From: Hepsetus odoe
Taxonomy: Eukaryota; Chordata; Actinopteri; Characiformes; Hepsetidae
Assembly (NCBI GenBank): GCA_017165825.1
Contig: CM029367.1
Coordinates: 29,058,096-29,122,095 of the forward strand
Direction of reading: 5' to 3'
Length of the DNA stretch: 64,000 nt
This document shows, piece by piece, positions 1 through 12,056 of this stretch. Numbering within the stretch: position 1 is the first letter of the stretch; each line of letters starts with the position of its first letter. The notes below the pieces were generated by a model. That model searched no databases. It worked only from the letters and a program-made list of their open reading frames with translations, and had not been told where the DNA came from. A program made the position numbers and the translations under genes.

Positions 1-3
<3 letters not shown>

Positions 4-47
<44 letters not shown>
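4..47. repeat. (TA)n microsatellite
   Basis: An uninterrupted TA run of about 22 units at the left edge of the window. Confidence 0.98.
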
Positions 48-49
<2 letters not shown>

Positions 50-104
50 CTTTCAACAGCTGCCCCCAGCTGCATGAGTCTGTATGGGTTAATGTGCAGA
101 GGCT
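48..104 (+). mobile_element. SINE family A, 3' fragment
   Basis: It matches only the GCTGCCCCCTGCTGCA...GGGTTAAATGCAGAGG part of family A and is immediately followed by a second, nearly complete copy. Confidence 0.6.
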
Positions 105-318
105 GGGGTAGTGGTGGCCTATTGGTCATCCCCAATCCCAGACCAGTAGTTTGCCCTGAAGTACCCTTGAGCAACTTACCGTCCCCATCACTGCTCCCCG
201 GGCACTTTCCATAGCTGCCCCCCTGCTGCACAGTGTGTGTGGGTGAAATGCAGAGTTGTATTTTCGTTGTGTCTCACTGTGTCATGTTTCACAATGACAA
301 GAACGGTCACTTTCCTTA
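105..318 (+). mobile_element. tRNA-derived SINE, family A
   Basis: The head GTAGTGGTGGCCTATTGGT (decayed A box) is followed by CCCAGACCAGTAG, TTGCCCTGAAGTACCCTTGAG, CACTGCTCCCCGGGCACTTT and the tail CACAATGACAAGAACGGTCAC. This family recurs at least twelve more times in the window in both orientations. The B box is deleted. Confidence 0.8.
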
Positions 319-954
319 CTCAGACTTCGGCACCTGAGGATTAAGTAAATTGTGACCAAATATACTTCTTTCTAATCACCTAAAGAGCTACTGCCCACAA
401 GACATCTGGATATAACCACACAAATGGAGTAAAATAGAGAGAAAGTGTGGCGCGTGGTGTAAGAGTTAAATCAGCAGAAAGCCCCAAGGGTGTTTAGATG
501 TGACTCGTGGGGCCGCAACCGCAACAGTACACTGTCCAATTGACCATACAAATATTTGGAGTCTGTAAAGTGCTCATATTTGGCAGTCGACTCACGCTCA
601 AAGCGGCATGCTAACCGCAGGTTAAGAAGGACTGGGGAAAAAGGAGCCCTCCCAAAGGAAAGACAAGTGCTGAAAGGCCTGAGAGAGTCTTTCTCAACAG
701 ACCAGTGATTTACGATCAATTGCCCTCCTTACTGCTGCACTGACTGAGCAGGTCTGACCAGACCCATTCTACTGCCAAAGCTCCAGCGAACTGAGTGGAC
801 ACGTACCTAACTTCTTTCATTTTAGTTCTTAAGAAAAAAAAGCCTCATGGCCTGCCTTGTGGAATGATACGTAGTGTCTAACTCTGGAAGTAAATAAGCC
901 TAAATCTGTAAATGTGGTGCTCATTCTGGGACTGGGACACACAAATAGCACAAA
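319..954. other. Intergenic, no gene seen
   Basis: Single-copy-looking AT-rich sequence. Short open frames here have no domain resemblance. Confidence 0.6.
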
Positions 955-2125
955 TCATCAATCCAGTGTACTGAAGCAGTGAACAGTGAATCAGAGTTCA
1001 ATGAGTCATTGTCCAGTGAATCAGTTCAGGGGAACAGTTTACAGTGTGTCAGATTACAGTGAGTCAATGTACAGTGAATCGGAGTGCAGTGAAAGGTTGA
1101 CAAAGTCAGAGTACAGAGACTCACTTTGGAGTGAATCAGAATTCATTGAGCCAGTGTAAAATAAGAAATGGTTCTGTGAAACAGTTTACAGAGAGTCAAT
1201 GTACAGTGTGCTAATGTCAAGTGACTCAGCATTGAGTGAGTCACTGTAAAGTTAGTCAGTGCTGAAACAGTTCAGAGAGTTGGTTAGCTTTTAGTGAATC
1301 AGTAAGTCAGTGTGTGCAGTGTGTCAAAGTACAGTGAGCATTTAACTGAATCACTGTGCAGTGAATCAGTGTTCATAGAGTCAAAGTGCAGCAAGACAGC
1401 ACCTATAATGTGTTTTGAGCCAGGGTTCAATGAGTTTACTTGCAGTGAATCAGTGCTACCTGAGTCAAAATGCATTGAGTCAGTGTTAAGTGAGTTTGTT
1501 TGCAGTGAATCTTTTGTTTGCAGTGAGTCTTTTGCACACTCTCTGTAACAAAGAAGTTAGTAAATGTAATGTGCAGAGTCAGAGTCAACTGATGTGTCAG
1601 TTTGCTTGCAATGAATCTTTGTTAAGTGAGTCAAAGTGCAATGAGTGTTCGGTGAGTTGAACTTTGAAGCACTAATGTACGTCACTGTAGATGAGAGGGT
1701 CTGCTAAATGCTGCAGAGTAAATGAGTTTGTTTGCAGCGAGTCTGATTCAACAAATCAGAGAGGCAGTTCAGTGAGTCAGTGTGCAAAAGGAATAAGTGA
1801 CTGTAATGTGCAGGGATCAGTGAGTTTTTGCAGTGAATCAGTATTACATGAGTCACAGAGCAAGGAGTCAATTTTCAGGGAGTTCAGTGAGTCTTCTGCA
1901 ACAAAATCAGAGAGCAATGATGTCCAGCACTGTCCAGAGGACGAATGTGCAGTGAAGCAGTTTAATGATGTAGTTTGCAGGGATCTTAGTGCGTTGCAGT
2001 AAATTCAAACTCTGTTGCCCAGGGTTGGCAGGTGGGGGTTAACATACAGTACATTGACCAGTCTGTGCAATGAGTCCTTGTGCACTGAGCTCATATGCAG
2101 TGAATCAGAGTGGATGTCTCAGTGT
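955..2125. repeat. Degenerate 15/30-bp tandem repeat rich in TGAGTCA
   Basis: About 1.2 kb is built from alternating variants of CAGTGAATCAGTGTT and AAGTGAGTCAAAGTG. The period is roughly 15 bp with a 30-bp higher order and frequent indels. In one + frame it reads as ten-residue units like CSESVLPESK (1312-1548 and 1691-2002), but frames are broken between blocks. Eight TGAGTCA heptamers start at 1002, 1060, 1238, 1461, 1476, 1627, 1773 and 1849, and one TGACTCA at 1223; all match the AP-1 consensus. Most likely an aged minisatellite rather than a gene. Confidence 0.75.
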
Positions 2126-3095
2126 GTGGAGAGGAACTTGAGGCAGTAGCAGTCCTCAGTCTCACTCTGAGCACCCAGAGCCAGCCTACTGTCAGCCCTG
2201 CAGACGGATGGCCAAGAGAGGGAAGCTCTTTATCAGGCTCTTTATACATCTTAAGTCAATAAAGCGTACTTAGAGTCTTTGGTGGTCTTCTCCCCACTAT
2301 CAGCATCTGGAACGAAAATGCAGAGGGGACCGCAACCGGCACAAGTCCCCATGGCTGTATCGTTGCAATTAGCCGAAGATAAACTTGAGGTTTTGCACTG
2401 TCCTGATTTATACTTTGTTCTCAGAAATATTTACAAAATGAGCTTTCCCACACAAAAGCAGTCGAATATGGAGTCTGTTTATGGTAATTGGCGCTACTTA
2501 ATTTGTTGCCTGGCTGAGACATGGACGTGGGCCTTTAGAGGGGACGATGTTTGTTGGTACAGACAGTGTGTGTGAGCGAGAGAATAAGAGAGCGAGACTG
2601 TATTACATGTCTCTGCGTGTTAGTGGGAGCATTCCTTTGAGTTTGTGTCTGAGAATTTGCATGTGTTTATTTGTCTTTATGTGTGCGTGCACATGTGTGT
2701 ACGTCTTTCGTCTTAAACTGATCATCTGGCAGAACTTTCCGACTGTTTTCAACTACGCGACATACATTTATCCAGAACCAACATTGGACAATTTATTAAA
2801 GTTTCCACAAAAGCTGGGCCATGCATTACTGCATGCATGTGGATGAACTCAGCAGTGGAATTCAGCAGTGTGTGCAGTTGTGGAGTATTTTACAATGGTT
2901 TTGAATGTTGTTATAATTAAAATTACTCAACAACTCAAAGTGTTTGGAGGCAAGTGTGTGATTTAGGCAGACAGTTTGCACAGTGATTACATCAGCTTCC
3001 ATTACTCCTTAGCTGTGTTAGATTAGCCTCACAGCTTCAGTGCAAAACCTTTTAAAAGGAAAACTATAGATTACAAAAATGGGCTCGGGCCCAAT
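2126..3095. other. Intergenic, no gene seen
   Basis: There is an isolated AATAAA near 2258 and a GT/GA-rich patch near 2560-2700. I see no exon-like conserved reading frame. Confidence 0.55.
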
Positions 3096-3285
3096 TTTGC
3101 ATATTTTGCCCTGAGGTAGCCTCGAGCAAGGTACCATCCCCATCACTGCTCCCTGGGCACTGGATATGGCTGCCCCCTGCTACACGGGGTGTATGGGTGA
3201 AATGCTGAGAATGCCTTTCATTGTGGTTGCTGTGCTGTGTTTCACAATGACAAGTAGTCACTTGCACATTCACTTTGCTTGACTG
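3096..3285 (+). mobile_element. SINE family A, 5'-truncated
   Basis: It starts inside the body (TTGCCCTGAGGTAGCCTCGAG) and runs to the CACAATGACAAGTAGTCAC tail. The tRNA-like head is missing. Confidence 0.75.
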
Positions 3286-3805
3286 TACTTTATATGCCAA
3301 AAAAAAAAGGAAAAGTACGATTTTAATAGCCTTTTATCAAATGTCTTTTACTGTATCCAGTACCCTTTTCTGTCACATCTAGTGATCCACAATAAAAATT
3401 GTCCGTATTGGCAGAAAATTGAGCTTATGGCTCATGATATTTTTTTTACGAGAGTGTGAGACAGATTAATTATCTTCAGTTAGACCATTCCACAAAACAC
3501 AGCTAAATTACTGGCCTGTCACACTGATTTACCAGTCTAGTCAGGCTTTAGCAGTGTTTGCAAATAAGCCATTTGTTTTATTCCTATTTAGAGAATGGCT
3601 GAGAGTGTTTGCTACATCCAAAGACTCTGTTTTTCTAATAACTGTATTTACAGTCCTCTCTAAACAGTTTGAACAGGAACAGCAAGCCCACGTCCTTTGT
3701 TTTTGCAATGAACTGAAAACATTTGGGTTAGTGATAAAATAATGAACAGACTTTCAGCCATTTCACGGTACTTACATCTAGATATGCTCAGTTACAAAGA
3801 ACAGA

Positions 3806-4382
3806 CAGGTACCAGTGAGAGTGAAAGGGAAGGTTAACAGGATGGTAGTGAGACCAGGTATGCTATACAGGTTGGATATGGTGGCGCTGATGAAAAGGCA
3901 GTAGAGCTGGAGGTGTTAGATTTTCGTTGGGTGTGACGAGGATGGACAGGATTAGAAATGAGTATATTAGAGAGTGCAGGCAGGTCGGAATGGGTGACAG
4001 GAGTGATCTGTGACAGAAGGGTACCAGCTATGTTGCACGGGTTGGAGACGGTGACGAACAGACAGGAGGCGGAGCTGGAGGTGTCAGAGTTAAAGATGCT
4101 GAGATGTTCATTGGGTGTGACGAGGATGGACAGGATTAGAAATGAGTATATTACAGGGACAGATCAGGTTGGACGTCTTGGAGACAAAGTTAGAGAAGCA
4201 AGGTTTGGACATGTCCAGAGGAGAGACGAGGATTATATCGGGAGGAGGATGTTGAGGATGGAGCTGCCAGGAAAGAGGAGAAGAGGAAGACCAAAGAGGA
4301 GGTTTACGGATGTGATGAGAGAGGACATGCAGGTGGTCGGTTTGAAGGAGGAAGATGCAGAGGACAGGAAGAAATGGAAATG
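3806..4382 (+). mobile_element. RTE-type LINE remnant, 3' end of reverse transcriptase ORF
   Basis: Conceptual translation gives the C-terminal region of RTE-clade non-LTR retrotransposon ORFs: VICDRRVPA, EAELEVSELKMLR, LGVTRMDRIRNEYI, FGHVQRRDEDYIGRRMLRME and GKRRRGRPKRRF. A first partial copy (3806-3977, broken by a stop) is followed by a second (3978-4382). A 43-bp segment is repeated exactly at 3927-3969 and 4111-4153. The upstream polymerase domain is absent, so the element is dead. Confidence 0.8.
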
Positions 4383-4416
4383 ACCCACTGACTTCACCAA
4401 ATTGTTCACCAAATCA

Positions 4417-4655
4417 GTGTCCTAGTGGTTAGGGAGCTGGCCTCAGGATCGGAAGGCAATGGGTTTGAATCCCAGAGCAGTAGGTTGCCCTGAGGTACCA
4501 TGAAGTAAGGTACCGTCCCCATCACTGCTCCCCTGTTGCTTTAAATAGCTGCCCCTTTTGCACGGTGTGTGTGAGTAAAAAGCAGAGGTTGAATTTCATT
4601 GTGTTTCATGTTGTGCTGTGTTGTGTTTCACAATGACAAGAATAGTCACTTTAAT
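4417..4655 (+). mobile_element. SINE family A, near full length
   Basis: It has TCCTAGTGGTTAGGGAG (A box region), GGGTTTGAATCCC (B box), then the body and the CACAATGACAAGAATAGTCAC tail. It lies 35 bp after the RTE remnant. Confidence 0.85.
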
Positions 4656-7280
4656 TTTGTATTATAATACTGACTGGTTCTTTTCTATTTCTTTTATTTC
4701 TACCTCATTACACAGTCAGAAGAAAGGGTGAACCAGGGATACATTTCACTGTCGGTTGTACTTGTATAACTGCGTGACGAATAAAGTTCTTGAATCGGCA
4801 GTGAGGTTTTGGAAAAAGCTTCACAATGGATTTTCCCTCTTCTGCAAAACAGCCTCCTTTTCCCCTTAGACATCTGTCTGTTTGTTTCCGCTTTTTAACA
4901 ACAAAAGCCACCTTTCAGGTGAAGATCAAAGCTTAGATATCAAGAGCTATTTATAGTTAAATCAACCTAACGAGATACACCTGTGTAATCACACACCTGA
5001 AAGCCACTGATGTTTCTTTTTTGCTCACGTGAAAAACCGGTAGGTGGGACACAAATGTTGCTATATTCTGTGTAAATCTCATATTTTCCTTTTGATCTCA
5101 AACCAAAATAACTTCATTGTGAAATAAATGAATTGGCCTTGCCGTTCCAGCGCGTTAGAGTATATATTATGAAACGTGTATTGACAAATGTGTGTTCCAT
5201 TTTGTGTTTCATATGCTGGAGATTTTAAACTATGAATATGGCTGTGTACTTGCTTGGGTGTGTGAGAGGCTCAGATCTGTCTGTCCTTTACCCCTCTGGC
5301 TCATTGGCTCCACTGAAAACAGGGGGGTGTATATATGATGCATACAGGGCTGTGACCTGATCCTTGCCAGGGTGAAGGCCCACTGGGAAAGGTCTGAAGC
5401 CCGGGTCTCGCCTGCTCAATCACGCTGACTCCAACTGCCACTCTCGGGCCTGACACGGAGGAACACCCTGACACCCGCGTCACCCGGAGGCTAATGAGAA
5501 CCTTAAGGCCCCCGGAGCTGACTAACACCCACATGTGCATGACTAACTGATGGATGCTGTTAGAATGCTGGTAAAACGATATGAAAAACAGACACATGAA
5601 TTTCGCTGGCAGCGGCACTTCTTTGGAGGGCGCGGAGGAATTCAAAGCAACAGCGTGGAGAGAGCAGCAGGTTGAGCCAGAGGCCACGAACACACGGGTG
5701 CAAGTGTACAGACACTTGCTCCGGGGCTGCCACTATCTGGCACTATCTGTGTGGCATCAGAAAAACAATCGAATACCTTCCACAGGCTGGATCAGCAAAC
5801 ACAGCGCTGGCCACAGTTTGTGTTTCGTTGAGGGTGGCGAGGGAAAATACACAGTGCAGCCGTGGTTTCTGCTAGACCTGCGGTACCTTTGCTCCAAAAG
5901 AGGGGTGGGCAGCAACACAAACTTCCTGGCATGGGAAACAGTGTATATTAGGCCATGAGTCATTCCAGTTAATCAGATCTAACACAAAGGTAGATTTTTC
6001 CTTTAGATTTTCCTTTTCTTAGTACGAAAGAGGGTAAAATGGAGAAAAAAGACAGAGAGGAAGAGAAATGCTCACTACTCGCTGAGCGAGACCTCAAGCA
6101 CTTCCCTGGGACAATAAAACTAAGAGGGTTTGCAAACCCCTGACCTCTCTTATGGACATGAAAGGAAAGTGGATGGCAGCAAGTACCACACCTACATATG
6201 TGACTTCCCGCCGGACGACCGCTCTTTTCAGTGCTATCAGATATGGTACGTGCTTCAGCTGGAAAAAAAAAAACACACACACTGAATCAACAGCATATCC
6301 ATGTCACATTTCCGATTCCCACACACGCTGTACATCAATGTTGTATAGACGTTGGTGAAGCAGTTCAACTGCAAACTGTCTACTTTGGATCGGGTGCACA
6401 GACAAATAATGGTATATTCATGAGCATAACATCTGGGACATATTCATCATAGTTCACATTACCTGATATGAATTTCAAGTCTGGTGATGCAGGCGCAAAG
6501 AACCCACACTTTGAAGTCAAATATGATTCAATGGTCAGGTCAGGACTCCTGAAAACCTGAAAGGGACATTATGTGCCTGCTTTATGGTCAGTGCCACCCT
6601 CTGCAAAGAACCTGGAAGAACTAACGTAATCAAAGTAATGGAAAAATAAAATATAGCCTAATTCCCGTAATATAAATACACGCATAATTCATCACTTTTC
6701 CACCTTTTTGTGTAGATGATGTAATTCAGACCCGCTGTATATCTTAAATCCAAGTCAGTAATAGTATTTCAGTGTCAGTGTGAAATGCTGGAATAAGCAC
6801 ATGTTTCTAGCATATGGATTCTAATGCTGTGTAAGGTCCAATGGGTGTCCAAAGCAATTTTAGTTCAAAAAACCCAAAACCAATGCATACTTTGTTCTTT
6901 CATTCACATGAATAAATATTATAGCATCAAATGAATGAATAAAAGAAGCCTATTTTTTCACAGTCAAATGTGCAGATCCATTTTAGATGTGCAGGAATAA
7001 GTATAATACGCAATCTAACATTTAAGGTGGAACAGAAAATTCATTTCAAAAGCCAGCTTCATTCACCAGTATACTGTATATTCTAAGAAGTTTTTGTAAA
7101 ATCATAAAAATCATCGACTCTGACTTGGCAAAATGTTTGTCTGTACTTACAGAGTAGCTAAGTGCCAGGATATCCATGTGCTCACAGTTAACCATCGGCT
7201 CTGTATATGCAGAATAAAACTGAATAGAAATGTGAGTCAAACGGCCCAGGACTCCGGGGGTGGCCAGTGTCTTACTGACC
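4656..7280. other. Intergenic, no gene seen
   Basis: Mixed single-copy sequence. Overlapping short frames at 5301-5958 on both strands lack recognisable domains and exon-like structure. Confidence 0.5.
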
Positions 7281-7390
7281 AAATGAACTCTTTGGATAGG
7301 TCACCAGTCTATCACAGGCCAGACATATCAACGCACTCACACACACACACACACTCAGACTTAGAGTCAGTTTATCATCCCGAACCCATG
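7281..7390 (-). mobile_element. Fragment of SINE/LINE tail with GTCACCAGTCTATCACAGG
   Basis: Reverse-complement match to the tail (GGCGACCTGTCCAGG type) shared by many fish SINEs, followed by CA-rich sequence. Short and diverged. Confidence 0.4.
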
Positions 7391-7670
7391 TGATTTTCTA
7401 GAGGAACCCCATGTAGATGCTCTGTGAAAATTGGAAATTCCACAGAGAAAGGAAAGCTAGTAAAACATTTCTGCAAAAATTACTGAATATAAAATTTTTC
7501 AAGATTTCAAATAATGATGGGCCAGGATTAATTATAATATCTGTTGACCCTACTTACTTGTGGAGCCCCAACCTGCTAAAGGCTGATAACGCTGTATATT
7601 AAAACATATATGTATGGCATTTCCAGAAGAAGGGAATACATTTTTAAACCTGCTGTTTTGAGCAATGAAT

Positions 7671-7813
7671 CCTGGAGGGTCAGCGTCCATCACTGTTTCA
7701 TGATCAAACACACCTGGTTCAGCTCACCTGTTAATTGCTGGGTTTAATGAGTGTGCTTAAAGAGGGGGACCGTGTGGGACACTGGGCCTCCAGGACTGGA
7801 GTTGGTCCCCCCT
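7671..7813. mobile_element. Foldback (MITE-like) element
   Basis: CCTGGAGGGTCAGCGTCC at the left is mirrored by GGCCTCCAGGACTGGAGTT at the right, with CACACCTGGTTCAGCTCACC in the centre. It is the same family as the palindromic element at 9204-9376. Confidence 0.55.
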
Positions 7814-9203
7814 GGTTAATGTGATTTATGTGCCAAATCCAGGGGTTGTTCACTGATTCAGAGAAGGGTCCACATTATAGTAGAATGTCCTGCTTTGTTT
7901 GGCCACCAGCAGGCCATAGTAGCTCACTATGGTGGAGGCCTTGCTGATGGAGAGCCAAGCAGGCCGAGTGGGACCAGATGGGCCAAACGTGGGGCACTGC
8001 TAGGATCACGGGGAAGGACCACCATCAACGCCGCTGCTGCCCACAGCCCCAGCATTCTCCCAATCCGCTCTTCTCCTCCCACTCGTTAGCATGATGCACA
8101 AGCCTAATGATGCCTCCCCGCAATTTGCACACACATATGGGCAGCAAATCTACAGGCCTGTTCTGGGTCACTCTGCTGGCCCCCACTGGCACCATTTACA
8201 AATAATTACAGCAAGGGGGTGGGGGAAGGAAGAATAAAAGACATCCATCTGTGTGCTAGCCCTGCGCTAGCCTTTTGGGATGTGAAGCGTCTTGTGATCA
8301 GGACGAGGTTCGGGAGGCCAAGCATAAAATAGACGTAAATGATGTGGTTTGTTCAACATTAGCCAATCTGCTAGAGCTCTTAGAGAGCAGCTGCAGGTTC
8401 TCTGTGGTCTGTGGAGAAATCAGAGTGGGGGGGTGGGGTAGTTTTGTAGATGATGAAAGGGGTGTAGGAGGAAAACGCCTTCACGATAAAACGCCAACAT
8501 GGCCCGAGGGTCAGGCAACAGCCCTGAAACGGCTTGGTGGCCTTCTTTGGGTACATTGATCAAGCCTTCGCTTCCCCAAAACCAGTATCAGCATCTCTGC
8601 ATAGCATAGCAATACCGTTACAACAAAGATGAGGGCATTCATCTTTCCCGCACACACACACACAGAACCCACATCACTAGTGTCATGAATAAGAAAGCTG
8701 TTTTTGAACTTTTCAGCCCTTTTAACAGTAATCTTATTTATGATTAATCTTAGTTATTATTTCTTGATAAAGTTTGAAAAAACAATGAACATCACCAGTA
8801 ATGGCTGGTCATATTACTGGATAATAGCTCTAAAAGAAACACAGATCAATAGTGAACACATTTTAACACTATATTGGAGAGATAACTACAGCAACATCAC
8901 ACCCAAAGTCCCTAACGATTCTGAGCTCTAAATACATCAGCATCATTAGCCTGCTACTAACTAACAGAGCAAATCACATAAGGGTGCTGACACTATTGCA
9001 GATCAGATAATCAGATAAGCACAAAAACATAGCACAACGCTTCTTTAGACACAAATTAAAATGTTTCAGTTACAATGTTATGTCATGCTTCCAAATAAAC
9101 TGAATCTGAGCGTTTCACAGCACAGAACAGAGTAAATCTAAACTAAATCATATTCTGCTTTTACTTCTCTAATGAAGAACAGCATCACCAACATGTCATA
9201 AAT
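7814..9203. other. Intergenic, no gene seen
   Basis: The part at 7880-8300 is unique-looking, moderately GC-rich and free of recognised repeats, so it may hold regulatory DNA. The frame at 8275-8559 has no recognisable domain. Confidence 0.45.
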
Positions 9204-9376
9204 CAGGGGTGTCGAACTCCAGTCCAGGAGGGCCAGAGTCCAGCACAATTTGGTGATTTCCCTTCTTAAACACACCTGGTTCACACTTAGTGGCAGGTGT
9301 AGTGAGTGTGTTTGAGGAGGGAATCCCCAAATTGTGCTGAACTCTGGACCTCCAAGACTGGAGTTCAACACCCCTG
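9204..9376. mobile_element. Palindromic foldback element
   Basis: The left arm CAGGGGTGTCGAACTCCAGT is mirrored by the right arm ACTGGAGTTCAACACCCCTG. Complementarity continues inward through CAGCACAATTTGG/CCAAATTGTGCTG for about 75 bp per arm. It has no coding capacity, so it is non-autonomous. The arms would form a long hairpin. Confidence 0.8.
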
Positions 9377-9535
9377 TCAGAAATCATCCAAAATCCTCCA
9401 TTTTTGGCCATTTTTTGATAAAAGCAAGAAAAACAATGGCGTTTCCAAACATTAGGCATCATTATGGCACCGGTATTGCTTAAAAGTTTGGCCAGATTGG
9501 CTCTATGATCCTATTCATATCAGGCCAGTGGAGTT

Positions 9536-9605
9536 TGGGGCAGTGGTGGCCTGGTGGTTATGGAGTTGGCCTGAGGTGTTTCACAATGACTAAATAGTCA
9601 CTTAA
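9536..9605 (+). mobile_element. SINE family A with internal deletion
   Basis: The head GCAGTGGTGGCCTGGTGGTT is joined directly to the tail GTTTCACAATGACTAAATAG. About 170 bp of body is missing. Confidence 0.75.
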
Positions 9606-11030
9606 ACTGGTCTACACTAGTACAGAATAAAATACAAATAAGAGTAAAAATAAATACATAAAATTAAAACAAGGAAGCAAATCCATAAGTGAGGTCTTCT
9701 GTAAACAGAAAACAGTTACAAAACAAAAGACAAATCAGAGCTTTATACTTATGATAACCCTTGTGGCCTTGTGGCCCTAAGGAATTGCTTAAACTAAATG
9801 ACTTCAGAATCAACCATCATTTTATAGCGCCTTCACACTGCTTTATTTTTGATTTTTGACAGCCATAGCTCAACGTTCACCCCACCCAAGCATACTTTTC
9901 AAGTGATACCTCTGTCAAATATGATCAAGTGTCCCACTCTCTGAATCGGTGTGCTTCTTCCACTTCACCACATTCCCGCAATTTTGAGGCGCTGGAGGGA
10001 GAAAGCTCAGGGTGGCCTCACTTACTCCGAGTGCACGTACTTAGAAAAGAGGGGAGAGCAGAAGACTGGAGGGGAGAAAACAAAAGAGCGAGACATATTT
10101 TGAAAAAGAAAGACCAAAAGACCAGCAGGGGAAGAGACGACTGGATAAGAATGGAGTAGACGAGCAGCAGATGAGAGTCAGGGAAAGAGAGATGGAGGAC
10201 AGGATGGAGGGGAAACTCGGTGTGGTCCGATGGCTGGAGCCATTGATTTAGAGGTTGTTGATCTTGGGCAGTCATCCCAGCACTGCAACTGCCGCCACTG
10301 ACACACTGACTCCCCTCGGTGGAGGCCAGCTCTCCACGTAAGTCACCACACTTAAAACGTCCTTATGTGTTTAGAGCTATTGAAGTGGAAATTGGGGCCT
10401 GTGCATGCTGCTGAAAAGAGCTACTGCATCCCTCCCTCCCTCCTTCCTTTCTCTGAAGCATTCATAAACAGATGGCAGGACCTCATTAGACATGTCACAA
10501 CTCCTGAGAACACCAAGAACACTTTCCGTGCTCTCGGAATCTGAGAGCATGCGTACGAAACGCTGGGTCATTACGGTTACCATTACTGTCAGATAGCAGA
10601 ACACAGGGCCATTAACTGCTAGATTAAAGCATGTGTTTCCTAGATCATGTAACCAGAGGTCAACTGAACGACGTTAAGGTCGCCGGCTATTTTCAGACAC
10701 CCTGCCAAGCTAAACATTTACACTGCTTTTTAACCTGCAAGGGTGGAAATGTGTGCACACTATGTAGTTGCTCTTGACTGATATGGCTTTCTCAATTACT
10801 CAGTTCCGGTGGATTACCCTAGTAAAAAAGTTTTTTTTGTTTTTTTTTTTCATTTGATTTAGCTTATTTACTTTGAATGATAGAAAGATTATGAAGGCAT
10901 CTTCATTGAACATTTTATGAAAGGGGTAGGTGAGTCTAATGATGAATGGATGGATGGCAGATTTTGTTCGATTTTGATTGTGCAGAATTGTGTGGATGTT
11001 TTCTTGATTTGTTGGTAAAAAGGATCCATT
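9606..11030. other. Intergenic, no gene seen
   Basis: AT-rich left part, then GA-rich sequence around 10040-10210. No supported gene. Confidence 0.5.
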
Positions 11031-11168
11031 TATGTTACATCTACATTTATGGAACATCTTATCCATCTTATCCAGAGCGACTTCTATTTCCAAGTCCCCT
11101 GTACTCATTTGGGGTAAGATTCTTCCTCAGGAACCCAATGATGGTTGTGCTTTAGATGGTCCATAGGC
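11031..11168 (-). mobile_element. SINE family B, partial
   Basis: Reverse-complement match to the family with the tail GGATAAGAGCGTCTGCTAAATGCTG: here TTATCCAGAGCGACTTC, then CTCAGGAACCCAATGATGG. The tRNA-like end is lost. Confidence 0.6.
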
Positions 11169-11760
11169 AAATATAGGCAACCATCCTTTAGTGATTCTTA
11201 ATACATCTGCAAACTCAATTTTTTCTGTTACTAAATAACTCCTGGTATTTAGTAAATAGCAAGTCATGGAGCCAATAAACCCTTATTGACATAATGCACC
11301 AAAAGCTCACCCCACCCAAACATACAGTAGTTTATGTGATGCTCCAGTCAAATGGATGTAACAGCACACGTCTGCTCTTGGCATTCCGGCATTTCTTCCA
11401 CTACGCCACACGCACGTAATTATGATGAGTTAAATTCAGAGTGATCTCTGCTCGCTTTGCCATGAACACTCGTTAACGCTCATAATTACAAGCCTGCAGA
11501 GAGAAGTTGCTCCGGCATGCAGTCTCTGTGCGTGCATGCCTGCATGCTTGGCCACTCTTCCCCACTGTACCTGTGCTTCTCCATAGGTGGAAGTGATTCT
11601 GAGAAAATTCTTCTCACCACCCCCCTCAGCAGGTATAGCTCCCAGATGAATAGAGCCGGACCTGCAACACATGAGTGTGTATACAGCTCAGCTGAGGCTG
11701 ACAGGCTGATGTGATTGTCAGACAGTGTGAAGCCTTGCTTAAGAAGAGGAGAAGGAAGTA

Positions 11761-12056
11761 CAGTATGGTGCAAAAGTCTTGAGCAACACCTCATGTCTTT
11801 ATTTTTTGCTAGAAAAAACATAATCCAGTCTATAACACAAAGAGAGCTTATAGAATTGAACCAACTTTTAAGCCAATGTGTGGTTTGACCAACAGCCTGA
11901 TCTCTATTAGATGAGCATTTGTTTAAGTCGTCTTCTGGAACAGATCTCCAGGCTTCTTGAAGGACGTTCCAAAGCTCTTCACTGGACACCGGCTGCCTTT
12001 CGTTGCGTTCACTGTGGAGATGATGCTTCTGCCACTGAAACCGCTCAGGTACAGTC
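11761..12056 (-). mobile_element. Tc1/mariner transposase remnant (C-terminal end)
   Basis: The minus-strand frame contains PVSSEELWNVLQEAWRSVPE, matching the C-terminal region of fish Tc1-like transposases, followed by degraded sequence. The outer end CAGTATGGTGCAAAAGTCTT resembles a Tc1-like terminal repeat. The catalytic DDE core is not present. Confidence 0.65.

Noticed and set aside
1312..2002. Protein-coding gene in the CSES-repeat region
   Set aside because: Open frames are short, separated by stops and frame changes, and follow directly from the 15/30-bp DNA repeat. No splice structure or homologue was recognised.
5301..5963. Overlapping open frames on both strands as a gene
   Set aside because: No domain, no exon-like conservation and opposite-strand overlap; consistent with chance in GC-moderate sequence.
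9138..9462. Minus-strand frames over the foldback element
   Set aside because: They run through a palindromic non-coding element and have no transposase motif.
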